DNA from: Temnothorax longispinosus | Lineage: Eukaryota; Arthropoda; Insecta; Hymenoptera; Formicidae | Assembly (NCBI RefSeq): GCF_030848805.1 | Contig: NC_092367.1 | Span: forward strand, 6,417,019-6,481,018 | Length of the DNA stretch: 64,000 nucleotides | Reading direction: 5' to 3' | Shown here: piece after piece, positions 39,801-50,060 of the stretch | How positions within the stretch are numbered: the stretch's first letter is position 1 | How the letters are laid out: each line of letters begins with the position of its first letter | Notes under the pieces: generated by a model | Database searches by the model: none | Seen by the model: the letters and a program-made list of their open reading frames with translations, nothing else | What the model was told of the DNA's origin: nothing | Position numbers and translations under genes: made by a program

Positions 39801-42800
39801 CGTCGTCGTCGTCGTCGTCGTCCCCCGACTCAGCGTTCCGACATACAAGCCGATACCGCTTTGCCAGACATGAAATAGATAATTTCGACACGTCCATTTT
39901 CATGCTTGGCAAAGACTCAAAATGATGAATCAGCCTTTGGACTCGGATATTAAATTGTCACACAGAAAGACTCTTCAATATATTTACACTGCCATACTTC
40001 TAGGAATTTCTCTTTAAAAGTTGCAGATATTTTTTTTTCTATTGTCCTGGTTGTACGCAAAAAGATAAAGTTATCCTAAAAATAAGTACTTCCAATGTTC
40101 TTGAATAAACTAGATTTCGCTTCTACGTATATATTAATCACAATATCCTAAAATACATAGAGAAGAGAAGAGACATTTCAAACTGGCGCTTCTCAAACAA
40201 TGTAATCATTACTGCACTGCGAATTATTTAGAAATAAAGAGATGTTAAATCGACGCAGATTTTTTTTCACCGTAATCATCTTATACGCAATTCTTAAGTT
40301 AAAATCACTGTACTGGTAGGAGGGTCACAGACGGTGCAAATGGAAAATTAGAGAACTAAAACCGGTAGCCAGACGACGGAGTATTTGCTAGGCAAACGAA
40401 ACACGATTACCAGAAGCACTACCCGTAACCGAGAAACGAAGACGTGTACACGAAGAGAATAGAAGGTATTACATTATTTGTCTTACGTACCTACGTATTA
40501 CCGTAAATGCCTTATTAACAATATTGTCTGCGCCTAGGAGTAATCTATATATACGGCGTAGTCAACAGTCTGCTACTTTTATCCCCTTGTGTGCACAAGG
40601 TCGGCATGGTCCTGCAGACTTCCATTGTGTGCCGGCCATAGTAAACATTACCCCCCATAAAATGGACGGTGGAATATTACGTACAATCTCCCGAAGTAGT
40701 TCACAGCGATGATACGGCGTAAAGAAAAATCGCGGAACGGACTATAATTTCATAGCTTTATGATAGAGAAAAGCGGCGACGGTAAAACCGACTTTTATCC
40801 CCGCGGTTATATCACGGCACTCCAATCTGATAGAACTAATAAAGTTAAAGATTAATGGTACAGCATCTCGTATCCAGTGTCCTCAGTTGAAACCGGCGTC
40901 TTAATGCAACGATGCTATTTTTAAATATCACTGACTTGAATGAATTCAGCAAGGTAGTTTCAGTTTTTTAGATTATAAAATTCAGGTGATAAATGTTACT
41001 CTCCGATCGTATTTGTCGAATCATTCTGTATAAGAGAAATGACTTAAGACTTAAGACATTCGCCATCTGTACACGTTTGCGTTTAGCGAAAAGGTGAAAA
41101 TAAAAATGCTTTGAGACGAGCCGCGTAAATAATCTGTTTACACATCGACGGAGTTTATCAGCAAGGGGTATATCAAATCTCGCGGAAAGCATCGAGGCGG
41201 CGACTAAGCCTTAGAGCAAGAAGGGTTGGCGAGGTGGAACGCAGAAACAAGTTAGCGGAGGGACATGACTCATAGGCACATTTAGAGCTGGAACACTTCA
41301 AAGAGTTGGTTGGGTACCGGTTCACCCCGGTGAACCGATGTATACCGACGCGTTACAAGAGCGCGGCAGATCCCTTTCAGATTTAATGTAATGTAAATAT
41401 CTGTGGCAGTGCAAACGCTTGGCTTTTCGCCAGTTAATTGGCCGTGTGACTAGTCGGTGCACAAAGCCGAAAAAATCTCAAACAGCTCAATAAGCGTAAT
41501 TAATATATTACGATCAAGCTTAATGAAAAATCGCGAGACGGTAAGTTTTACTCGTTTTTTGCCGACGTTTATAAAAAATGAATTTTTTTAATGGAAATAA
41601 TGACGATAATAAAGTCGCGAATTTTGTCTGATAAGTATAATTATGTATCATGTATGATTATATATATAAATACTATATGAATAGAATAGAGAATGAATCA
41701 ACCGATAACTTTGTTATATGTATGTGTTAAAAATTATATTATTAATATCACGTGAGGGGATTATGTTATTATTTATATCACTTCGTATATACCATATACG
41801 TTTTAGCACAAAGGATCAAAAATTCATTTATCAAATTTACGTGAATAAATTCCACGGTCTTACTGACCCTCTAACCCTAACGTAATGAACACCTTTGTTT
41901 GGCAAAACAAAGCCCGCACAACTCCCGTAATTAATTGACTTACCTCAAAATTGCCTTTTGTTATTAAAAAATATTAAATTCCATTATAAAAATATAAGCA
42001 TTGCAAATATATAGAAGGCAGAAATATCTTTTTATTAATTTTATGTTAAAAAATAGTGTGAATTAAAAATTAAACGCTGCGAAATTCCAAACCATCGAAC
42101 ACAAGAAACAAGAACTATCTTTTATCGTGACCGAATCGATTTGCATGATAATTTACATATTTATCGCCCGGTACATTAAATTACGATATTATAAGCGAGA
42201 AATTATACAAAAAGTTTTATTACAAGCTATAATTTCTCGCATATATTTCAGTTAGTAACAGCAAAGTAATAAAAAAATTACAACCTAAAACCTAACCACT
42301 CATTTGTCGCATTGCACGACGACGGTTTAGATGCAAAACTGATTCTCAAAATAAACAACAACGTTGCCATCGCTCGAGTACAACGAGTTTCATGGTAACA
42401 AGTTACTTTCCACGAATCGCTTCTCAAAATAAACAAATCTCTTACCTTGCTGCACGTAGGAGACCAACTGCCTGTTCCAAGTTCCTCTGTCGCATTAATT
42501 TCTGAATTTTCTTCATGGCGTCTGTTCTACAAATCAAGACAAAAAAACCATAAAGCATAAAGATATACTTTATATCATTTCAACAAACATTAATAATAAA
42601 TAGTAAATATTATTCTGCTTAACCATCACAATGCTAATACATACTTTTGATCGTCGATAGGCGTGTCTAAGGTTGCATCAAACGGCACCACTACAGGTAT
42701 AACAGCATCGCGCATAACAGCAGATAATTCGAGACTGACAATGTCCCAACGTTCATCCAAAGTAGGAGCCGCAGGAGTTACGTTTTCCTCAGTAGGTTCT

Positions 42801-45800
42801 GGTTAAAAGAAATCGAACAATTTTGTGCATATCAAATTTAATTTTATATTACTTTAAATTCTTCAACACAGTCAATACACAAATAGATCTTACTTTTTCT
42901 CTTTTTAACCTTTCTTCTCTTTGCCTTTACTTTTTGGACTATGAGATGCCGTTGGCCTTTCTGGCAGAAGTGTTCAAGCATTTTTAGAAATATGTGAACA
43001 GTCGTTATAAGATCCAGTAAGTACTGCCTGAAAGATAAATGTATATGTAAGTACAATGTTTTAAGCTGAACTTAAATCGGTAAACTTAAACCGCCTTCCT
43101 TCCTTCCTTCCTATGACAAGAAATTAATTCAATCCCGCTACTCGCGCATTAATTTGTCAATTTAGTTCCGGCAACGTGCGCTACCGCCATCAAAGCCAAA
43201 GTTTGACGGAACCGTCGTCCTGTTTTCGTCAGCGTCCCCGTAACGTCAAAGTATAGTAGCAACGTGGTATTGCGGTACGTCGCGCCGCCCTTACATTTCC
43301 ATCGTGGAAATCCGCGCAAAACCCGTCAAACTCGTAGCAAGTTGAACGCCCACTGCCTTTTCCCATTTCGCCGGCCGGAAGGTCGATAAAAGTTGTTTAT
43401 TCCGCCGAGGAACCGTAGAAGGGAGGAAGAAACCGGGTGGGTGCGAGAGCTACCGAGACCAGCTGCCGAAGAAGAGAAATAGTCGAAAAGGAACGGCATC
43501 GGAGCGGAGCCGGAGTGGCTTCCTGGCTGGTCGAATCGATTGATCCGAAAGTGAATCAATCTGTCTGCGGTAGATAAAACTTTCGGTAAAGAGTTCTCTC
43601 TTTCTCCTCTCTCCTTTCTCCGCGACGCGGATTCGCACGGTACAGACGTGTTCGGCGTAGGACGACGCGTCGCGTCGCATAACTTTTTGCGATACCTGCA
43701 TTACGTTACTATATACAGCCTGCTAAAAATTCGCGAAGGATTCGCAAGGGATTCGCGAAGGATTAGCGACTTATTTTGCTGAATTAAAAAGGGATCGACT
43801 GACGAAACAAACGACTGATTTATAGAAAGAATAAAAGGCGCGATTATCTTATCTTTTTCTTTTGATATTTTTTATTAGTCATTTTCTTTTAAAGTTCTTA
43901 AAGCTAATTTATTTATATGTAAGTAATCAAGATGATAAAGTTACACGGCTTATTCTGTGCGCGGTGGTAATTATGACGATGAAATTCTATTCACTCACCG
44001 TGACATTTTAACCTCGTCGAAGCACAAAAGCTGAGAGAGTATCGTTTCCCGATATTCCGGGACATAAAAGATATTGCTTTTAATTATCTTGCTGGATTCC
44101 TTAACACCATCATCTGTGCTCTTATCCATTATCATAAGAGTGTTAAGAAGCTCCTAAAACACGAGATAGATTTTCGTTACCCCCGGTTTCAACGCAGTTA
44201 CGTACGCGTTTCCGCTCATTATAACGCGCGTCAAACATACGTCTCCCATAGATTACGTTACGCCAATCAAATGCGTGCTTTTTTGAAACGCGCGTTTGAC
44301 GCGCAAATTAACGCGCGGTAAAACACATGCATGGAAATAAACCAGTGGGTCTATTCTGTAACTCTTACGACAGTTTCGTTATCGTTATATTTGCGTTGCA
44401 CAGATATTATATATGATAAAAAAGCTGCGCAATGACAATATAACGATAACGAAACTGTCGGGTTAGCTTCTCTCTAAACACTCACACGCAACGTTAATTA
44501 TCGTTTCGTACAATGTCCTACCTGATATGCTTTTAATGCCAAATGCAATCTACGAGACCAAAGCGGTATCCTCTTTTTGTCAACTAATATCATCTCATAA
44601 TATTGTTCCATTTGTCTTTGAACTAAATAAAACACTTGTGTGGATATAGTTTCGCTAAATAAAATAAAATATTGCATTTATTAGTAATAATAAAATTTTA
44701 AATTCGTGCAAAGTATATAAAATAAAAATAGAATTTTTTATATGTTCAGATTGTAAAAAAAATCAATATTAGTCAAACAATCTGTCAGTAAATTTGATCC
44801 AACAGAAATGGAGGATCATATGCATTGGTGCATAGCACAGATAACGAATTGTAAACAAAATTCAAACTATATAATATACGTTGTTTAAACGAGAAATGTA
44901 TAACTGTACAAGATCAATTACCTAACTTCATAATCTAAAGTAAATTTTAATATTAAAAAAAAAAAGTTATTTCTTGGAAAAATAATATTAATATAGACAC
45001 TGTGGGACAGTGGCGATTTAATAATTTCCATATTTGCAACCGTCATAAAAATTATTCCACGATGTAAAGTTAGATGATTTAGCCTGTACGGACGGACGCT
45101 GGAGAATTTTCTTTCTAGACAAGATCCGAAAGAAACCGACGATGCGTAAAACGAGTTCGTAAACTGTCTCGCTTTCTGCTCTCTTTAGGTGAGGTATGCG
45201 ACAATGTAGACGCTATGAGAAAGTTGAGGCGTAAAGATTTACCTCACATATTTCACTTGAAACTTATAATGTCGATTGAACTCCATGAAGAAACGCAAGG
45301 CCCATAGATAGACAGCCGTTTCCCCTGCTTGGCCTTGAGGGTCGTTGATGAAGCAAGATCTGGTGAATTTCATCACGGAATTGTAAACCCCGCTTAGAAA
45401 TTCTACGCAAAATTCTTTTAGAAAGAGTCGCACGCTGAGGGCAGACGTGCGCTCCTCCTTGGTGTCTTGCAGGCTCACTTTATCTTTGCGTCGCTTCACT
45501 CTTTTCTGTTACAAAAGACATGTGCTTTCTATTATTATATTTGTCGATTTTATTCGTATATAATTCACGGAACATAATATACGATCGCAGTTATTTCGAC
45601 ATTCCCGGACGTTTTTGAAAGCAATAAAAAGATATCCCTTGCAAAATTTACCTTATTGGTACCGAATTCCAATGCTTCTATCTTTTGGTACGGTTTATGA
45701 CATATCATTTGATTTTCTCCGGTTGCTTTCATATTCTGCACAACGTAAGTACCGCCAAATCGTGAGTGTCTAATTGAGATCAAATGAAAACATGATATTA

Positions 45801-48800
45801 AAAATTGAACTTATTCATGAAGCAAAATGTATTCTTGAATTTTTCAAGGGTACGAACGTAATGTATCTTAAAATACAATATACGATATTGGGAGAACGAT
45901 ATGTGCATGTACGTTTCGGGCAAAGATTCGATTTCTTATTTAATTCTCGCGTTTCCTTTCCCTTCGTTCCTACGCGTGAATTGAGAAGTGAAAATAACGT
46001 GACCCTCCGCTACTAAAAAAAGAATTGATTATTCAAATCCAATTTCAGCCATGAGCCCCGAAGATTCAATCAATAGCATAGAAGGCAGCTGTCAACAGCA
46101 GATAGTTTCCTAAACGATGAAGACGCGCACCCTACTTTCTCCTACTTTTTTCTCACGAGAGAAGCTCGCTTCCATCTGTCTCCTCGAAATATTTTTAAAC
46201 AAATAACTAACTTCTCAAAAAGTTTATTTATCGAAGCGTATGAGAAGCATTTTCCCAAATAAACGTCAGATAACTTTTAATTTACATTTAGCTACATGGA
46301 AACATTGCAACTTTTAAGAGTAATAATTTCCAATAGTAGAATTCTTATAATTCCTATATAAAAGTAACGTGGAAACAATAAATGGAAATAAATAAAATAA
46401 AAATAATAAAAATGATGTGGAGAGCACGTACACGGCGCAGCTATCCAATTTTGTTCCTATGTTTACTATTGCTATCAAAAAGAGATCTGTGTTCGTGACA
46501 CAGCTAGGCGCTGCTTTATCGTTTTCCGATCAAATTATCTTTCCATCGATCGATAGAGAACACGTGGAAGGCGGAGGGATCTTTTCACCGCACATCCAGT
46601 CCCTTTCAACTCGTAAAAAGCCTTTCGCAAAGACGTGGATGCGCGCATCCACGGGCTTCTGGAACGCGCTCGTTACAAGAATACGGCTCGCTTCTCTCCA
46701 ACAAGTGGATAAAAGCTTCTATTCATACTACGGCTGGGTCCTACCTTAAAAACTAGGTCATATTCATTATACGCATATCGCATCGCGAACACACCGCGGT
46801 AACTCCCAAAGGCATCCGTCAAGTAGCAATCGGCACCTTTTAGTCATCCCACTTTTACAATCACGGGCTTTTAGCTGTGGCCGCTCATTAAAGCGGTAAT
46901 TACGCGGTAGCTACCCACGTTAAATCCATTCTCCCGTGTATCGCGGTAAAAAACGTACGGATAATACAGCTAACGTATGAATAAAACTGAATTAATACAC
47001 AGATACTGCTACAGCACGTTTCGTTGTACCAGATAGTACCAGATAGATAAGTCAAATTAAGCACATATCTAAAGAGCGATTTTAATTTTTAATTCGGAAA
47101 TCATTGATTTCGGGCGAATCTTTCTCGAGCGACCGAATTTTCAAGCAAACACGCGCATTTCCTATAAAAGCTATTTATTTTAAACTATCGTATTTTAAAT
47201 TTTATATCATACAAAGATATTATTTTAAATTCGTTGGAAAAATTAATTTATACAATGTTTTTTCCTCTCGATTTTTAAAATATATAATATACATAGCTGC
47301 AGCATGAGATGAATAAATGTAATTTGTCTTTATCGTTATTTTATAGGTAGTATACAGAGTATCCCGGAATTCGCTCACTCGAGAATACACGATACAATTT
47401 TCTGTGCTAGATATCATGTACAGTTATTCTAAAATTTTTAGAGAAAAAGTAAAATTGTCTACACGCGCGCACCGCCTCTGATTCATGCAAAACTTAAAGC
47501 ACAGTTAGCTTTAAATTGCTCTCATTTAAAAACTACTGCTCGGACGCAATTTTGCCAGTGGAAAAAAGCGTTCCTTCTGGCACAAAAAAATCGCAATGTA
47601 CATATCATGTGTGCGAATTTTGGGAAATTCAATTATTTTTACTTTTTCATTAATAAATTAACAAACTTTTCTTATTAATAAATAACAATACATATATAGA
47701 TTTACCTCGACCCAGCGTATTTTTTTACTTTGTCCATTTTTTCGCGCAGTTCTTTTTGTCGCAGGGCTACGAGGCTAGCCTCGTCATTTTCCCTTTCAGC
47801 GGTACTACGTTGCAACCCAGATGCAGCCAATAGGCTTGCATTTTGCTCACGTAACATTAAAGATATAATCTAGTATAAAAAAATAAGACTGTTATTTACG
47901 AGTAACAAACAAGTTCTTAATGACAGTATTATTTTAAATATAAAAATATAAAAAATAAATAACTGTAAAACTAGTATGCTTTGTATACCTCTAAAATTTG
48001 CATGTGATATTGCTGTTCCTTATTGTTACTGACAATAAACAACAAAATGTCCACTATCCCTGAAGCATGAAATGCAAATAATATCTATAAAAAGAAATTC
48101 CGTCTGTCACTCAAAATTATATTCGACATAATTAAAAAAAAATTTTTTAAATTTATCTTAATGTTAACGTAGCAATTTACCTCATCGTGAACAGTAGCAT
48201 CGTTATCAGCTCTTTTATCATTATCATTAGGTGGCACTTGCAGTACATTTCTAATAAAAACAAGTATTCTTTCAATTGTCAACTCATTTTCTTCCCCTCT
48301 TTCTGTACTATCCTATAAAATAAAAATTATCTTACAATCTGTAAACTATCAATCGCAAGGACATGAAGGACATAAAGAACTTACAATGTTAAGTAGATTC
48401 CCCAAACGGCCAGCTACCGCTACCCACACATTCTCATCGGTTAACGCTGCCTTATACTCTTGTAAATATGAAACAATTTGTTGATACAAACTATATGTCG
48501 TCTTCTCAGTTGGTATTTGTTCATTGTAAATTACAAACGCAGAGCTTGTCAAATTAATAAGTAATCTGTTAGAGAAAAACAGATAAATCATACGTAAGTG
48601 TATCCTTACATCAAGTATGTGAGTCATAATGTTCCATACAATTCAATATATTCCAATTTACTTGCACAGTGACACATACCGCAATAAGACATCCCAAAGT
48701 TCGATATTCTCAACGTGATGTACAAGAATCTTCACAAGATCCGTCTGGAGTAATCTCGTTTGCCCAAGAAAGCGTCTTATAGTGTGCGTATCATCATCTC

Positions 48801-49014
48801 TCTTAAGATATCTAATGAGATCCTTTATAACATCTATCAAGAAATTGATTGCACTGTCAAATATTATTCAACTCTATTTAAATATATCAACTTTAAAATA
48901 AGATCAAGATAAATCTTCACCTAAGCAATTTTTGTCCAAGTGATAGGTAGTCCCATCAAAATATCCAATCACAGCGCAAGTGGCAGTGAGTTCAGCCGAG
49001 AGATAATCTGCCAT
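36616..49014 (-). CDS. timeout: timeout (tim2, TIMELESS family), 5' portion, 14 exons
   Basis: Fourteen exons, each bounded by AG and GT in the right phase, join into 1,957 coding bases (652 codons plus one base). The product matches the N-terminal TIMELESS domain of the timeout/TIMELESS family in order: VIKDLIRYLKRDDDTH, ERILVFIRNVLQVPP, HSRFGGTYVVQNMK, LSVRLFLKEFC, LWALRFFMEFNR, RRLHLALKAYQ and TVHIFLKMLEHFC. A lysine/arginine-rich stretch (KVKAKRRKVKKRK, about residues 532-541) looks like a nuclear signal. Family members act in the nucleus with Tipin at replication forks, in S-phase checkpoint signalling and cohesion; fly timeout also affects light input to the clock. This is the timeout type, not the circadian timeless paralogue, because it follows vertebrate TIMELESS closely. 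The TIMELESS C-terminal region is not in the window; the gene should continue left of base 1. The start codon has an A at -3 reading AAGCATGG and opens the conserved N terminus. Confidence 0.95.
36781..36835. repeat. (GA)n microsatellite in the timeout intron 13 acceptor region
   Basis: More than 18 GA units, starting about 70 bases upstream of the exon 14 acceptor. On the transcribed (minus) strand it is a long CT tract close to the branch point region. It causes a spurious extension of the exon 14 frame. Confidence 0.9.
36836..42445 (-). other. timeout intron 13
   Basis: About 5.7 kb (the whole intron is 36,714-42,445), AT-rich, with no recognised nested gene. It contains a CGT microsatellite at 39,798 and a GC-richer stretch at about 37,460-37,760. 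Confidence 0.85.
39798..39822. repeat. (CGT)n microsatellite
   Basis: About eight CGT units; gives a run of aspartates or arginines in spurious frames. Confidence 0.9.
42446..42526 (-). CDS. timeout: timeout exon 13
   Basis: Residues 593-619, TDAMKKIQKLMRQRNLEQAV then GLLRAAR. Aligns with AMVRIQDCLLAGQAPQALTL in vertebrates. Acceptor GATTTGTAG, donor AAG|GTAAGA. The next intron is about 5.7 kb. Confidence 0.92.
42645..42798 (-). CDS. timeout: timeout exon 12
   Basis: Residues 542-592, KPTEENVTPAAPTLDERWDI through PFDATLDTPIDDQK. The VVPFDA block is shared with vertebrate TIMELESS. Acceptor TTTTAACCAG, donor AA|GTATGT, phase 2. Confidence 0.9.
42894..43027 (-). CDS. timeout: timeout exon 11 (basic region)
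   Basis: Residues 497-541, DLITTVHIFLKMLEHFCQKG and a basic tail KVKAKRRKVKKRK. Acceptor ATCTTTCAG; the donor A|GTAAGA is used because reading through soon gives a non-conserved tail, and the frame of exon 12 fits only with it. Confidence 0.92.
43028..43998 (-). other. timeout intron 10
   Basis: About 1 kb. The GC-richer centre (43,140-43,700) carries open frames on the minus strand with no recognised domain. It includes a CCTT microsatellite at 43,094-43,112 and short tandem TTCGCGAAGGA-like repeats at about 43,727-43,765. Confidence 0.7.
43999..44153 (-). CDS. timeout: timeout exon 10
   Basis: Residues 446-496, ELLNTLMIMDKSTDDGVKES through FDEVKMS. Includes SSKIIKSNIFYVPEYRE, matching SSRIIKNNIFYVMEYRE in vertebrates. 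Acceptor GTGTTTTAG, donor CG|GTGAGT. Confidence 0.95.
44368..44460. repeat. short inverted-repeat element in timeout intron 9
   Basis: Arms of about 33 bases starting CGACAGTTTCGTTATCGT and ending with the complement, separated by about 25 bases. MITE-like hairpin; family not recognised. Confidence 0.75.
44522..44654 (-). CDS. timeout: timeout exon 9
   Basis: Residues 401-445, SETISTQVFYLVQRQMEQYY through LWSRRLHLALKAYQ. Aligns with [20 protein letters not shown] of vertebrate TIMELESS. Acceptor TTTATTTAG, donor CAG|GTAGGA. Confidence 0.94.
44655..45242 (-). other. timeout intron 8
   Basis: About 590 bases, AT-rich; nothing recognised in it. Confidence 0.8.
45243..45505 (-). CDS. timeout: timeout exon 8
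   Basis: Residues 314-400, the longest exon seen. Contains SALSVRLFLKEFCVEFLSG and YLWALRFFMEFNRHYKF, both strongly conserved. Acceptor GTAACAG, donor GAG|GTAAAT, phase 2. Confidence 0.95.
45652..45769 (-). CDS. timeout: timeout exon 7 (HSRFGG motif)
   Basis: Residues 274-313. Carries RHSRFGGTYVVQNMKATGE, the most recognisable motif of the family (HSRFGGSYIVQ in vertebrates). Acceptor CTCAATTAG, donor AAG|GTAAAT. The preceding intron is about 1.9 kb. Confidence 0.95.
45770..47705 (-). other. timeout intron 6
   Basis: About 1.9 kb. A 110-codon plus-strand frame at 46,417-46,749 has no recognisable domain and is treated as chance. Confidence 0.8.
47706..47869 (-). CDS. timeout: timeout exon 6
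   Basis: Residues 220-273, starting IISLMLREQNASLLAASGLQ and rich in charged residues at the end (RQKELREKMDKVKKYAGS). Family members carry a similar charged helix before the HSRFGG motif. Donor AG|GTAAAT, phase 2. Confidence 0.92.
47989..48084 (-). CDS. timeout: timeout exon 5
   Basis: Residues 188-219, ILFAFHASGIVDILLFIVSN and then NKEQQYHMQILE. Matches the LSGLDDLLLFLAS region of vertebrate TIMELESS. Acceptor TTTTTATAG, donor GAG|GTATAC, exactly 32 codons. Confidence 0.92.
48181..48312 (-). CDS. timeout: timeout exon 4
   Basis: Residues 144-187, including ERILVFIRNVLQVPPNDND and ending DATVHDE. This is one of the best conserved parts of the TIMELESS domain. Acceptor TTTTATAG, donor GAG|GTAAAT, phase 0 at both ends. 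Confidence 0.94.
48385..48565 (-). CDS. timeout: timeout exon 3
   Basis: Residues 83-143, LLINLTSSAFVIYNEQIP through GRLGNLLNI. The acceptor CTCTAACAG has a good pyrimidine tract and the donor ATT|GTAAGT is consensus. Corresponds to the VNLTQPALLCFGNLP region of vertebrate TIMELESS. Confidence 0.93.
48680..48833 (-). CDS. timeout: timeout exon 2
   Basis: Residues 32-82, DVIKDLIRYLKRDDDTH through ELWDVLLR. The acceptor is TTGATAG|ATG and the donor CG|GTATGT. An alternative acceptor a little upstream (TTTGACAG) would run into a stop, so it is excluded. Confidence 0.93.
48921..49014 (-). CDS. timeout: timeout exon 1 (start codon)
   Basis: Encodes residues 1-31, beginning MADYLSAELTATCAVIGYFD, which aligns with the start of vertebrate TIMELESS (ELLATCSALGYLEGDTYH). 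The donor reads TTAG|GTGAAG. It ends in phase 1 and is completed by exon 2. Confidence 0.93.
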
Positions 49015-49225
49015 GCTTAAACAATTTGCACCACGAAATTTTCAGCGTGCAATATTTATCCCTCCAACTGTCAATGACTTTTATATACACGACTGCAGTG
49101 ACTACTGAATAATGGCGCACATCCGTTTCGCTTTTAATTTCGTTAGCCCCCTGTTAAAAATAACAAAGTCCAATAAATATGTAGAAATATAAACAAAGAT
49201 TCATTTAAATTTATGTTCTCAACTT

Positions 49226-49375
49226 TACTACGTTTATGCGAGCGTTACTTCTGTAGTAACTTACAATAATTCACTCGTTTACGCGGAGTAAATTATCTAA
49301 GTTACTATAAAATGCCGTTTACGCGAAGGGATTATCGTAAATTATTATAGAAGTAACGCTCGCGTAAACGTAGTA
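49226..49375. mobile_element. MITE-like inverted repeat upstream of timeout
   Basis: About 45-base arms: TACTACGTTTATGCGAGCGT on the left and the near-perfect reverse complement at 49,331-49,375. An inner CGTTTACGCG motif occurs twice. It sits about 210 bases upstream of the timeout ATG, so it may lie in the leader or promoter. Family not recognised. Confidence 0.8.
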
Positions 49376-49559
49376 CTTGTCTTATAATTGTCTCGGAAAT
49401 TATTACAAAAATCGTAACTGATTCCGTCAAACACACACTATTTTAACAACATTATTCGACAAGAAGACACGCCGACAACAGCCAAGTATCTTTCTCCCAG
49501 AGTTAGCGAGATGATTTCTACTTCAAACACTCACCGAAAAATCAGCTTAACAACGACAC

Positions 49560-50060
49560 TTTGCGAAATATCCAACACCGGCGACGACGACGACGGGGTC
49601 CCGCACTGTCCCGCACTACATCACGTTCGAGGTTCGAGGTTATGTCTCACGCCGGGAGAAGGTATGTCGCGCACGTGAATTAAGCACTCCGCACTTCTCG
49701 CAACGAGACGCACACTCGAAACGACCGGTACGAGACGCGTGACGAGAGGCGTTAAGCCTGTCACTGACTTTCGCGCTTCTCCGAGAAAACCGAAACAATA
49801 GTACGCGCGTACCGTCGTACCGTCAAACGCAACAGGTGAGAAAAGCGCGCGAACTCGGCATTCGGCAAACCGAGCTCCGAACGGACTTGGCCGGGCGGTC
49901 GGCCGCGCTCGGCTCTCTCCGCCGCGGTTCGGTTCAGACCGGTCTCGGCGCGGCGGCGCGGCGGCGCGGCAGTTCGCACTTTGCACTTTGCACTTTGCAG
50001 CCGAACGATGCGGCGCGGCGGAGCGTTTAGAGCCTTCGGAGGTATTCGAAGGTAAATCAT
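49560..50060. promoter_or_regulatory. GC-rich, CpG-rich block, candidate timeout promoter region
   Basis: Abrupt rise in GC and CpG content in AT-rich surroundings, 550-1,050 bases upstream of the timeout ATG. Contains tandem GGCGCGGC-type and CACTTTG repeats (three CTTTGCA copies at about 49,979-49,998). Could be a promoter for timeout, for a plus-strand gene, or both. No start site can be fixed from sequence. Confidence 0.3.
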
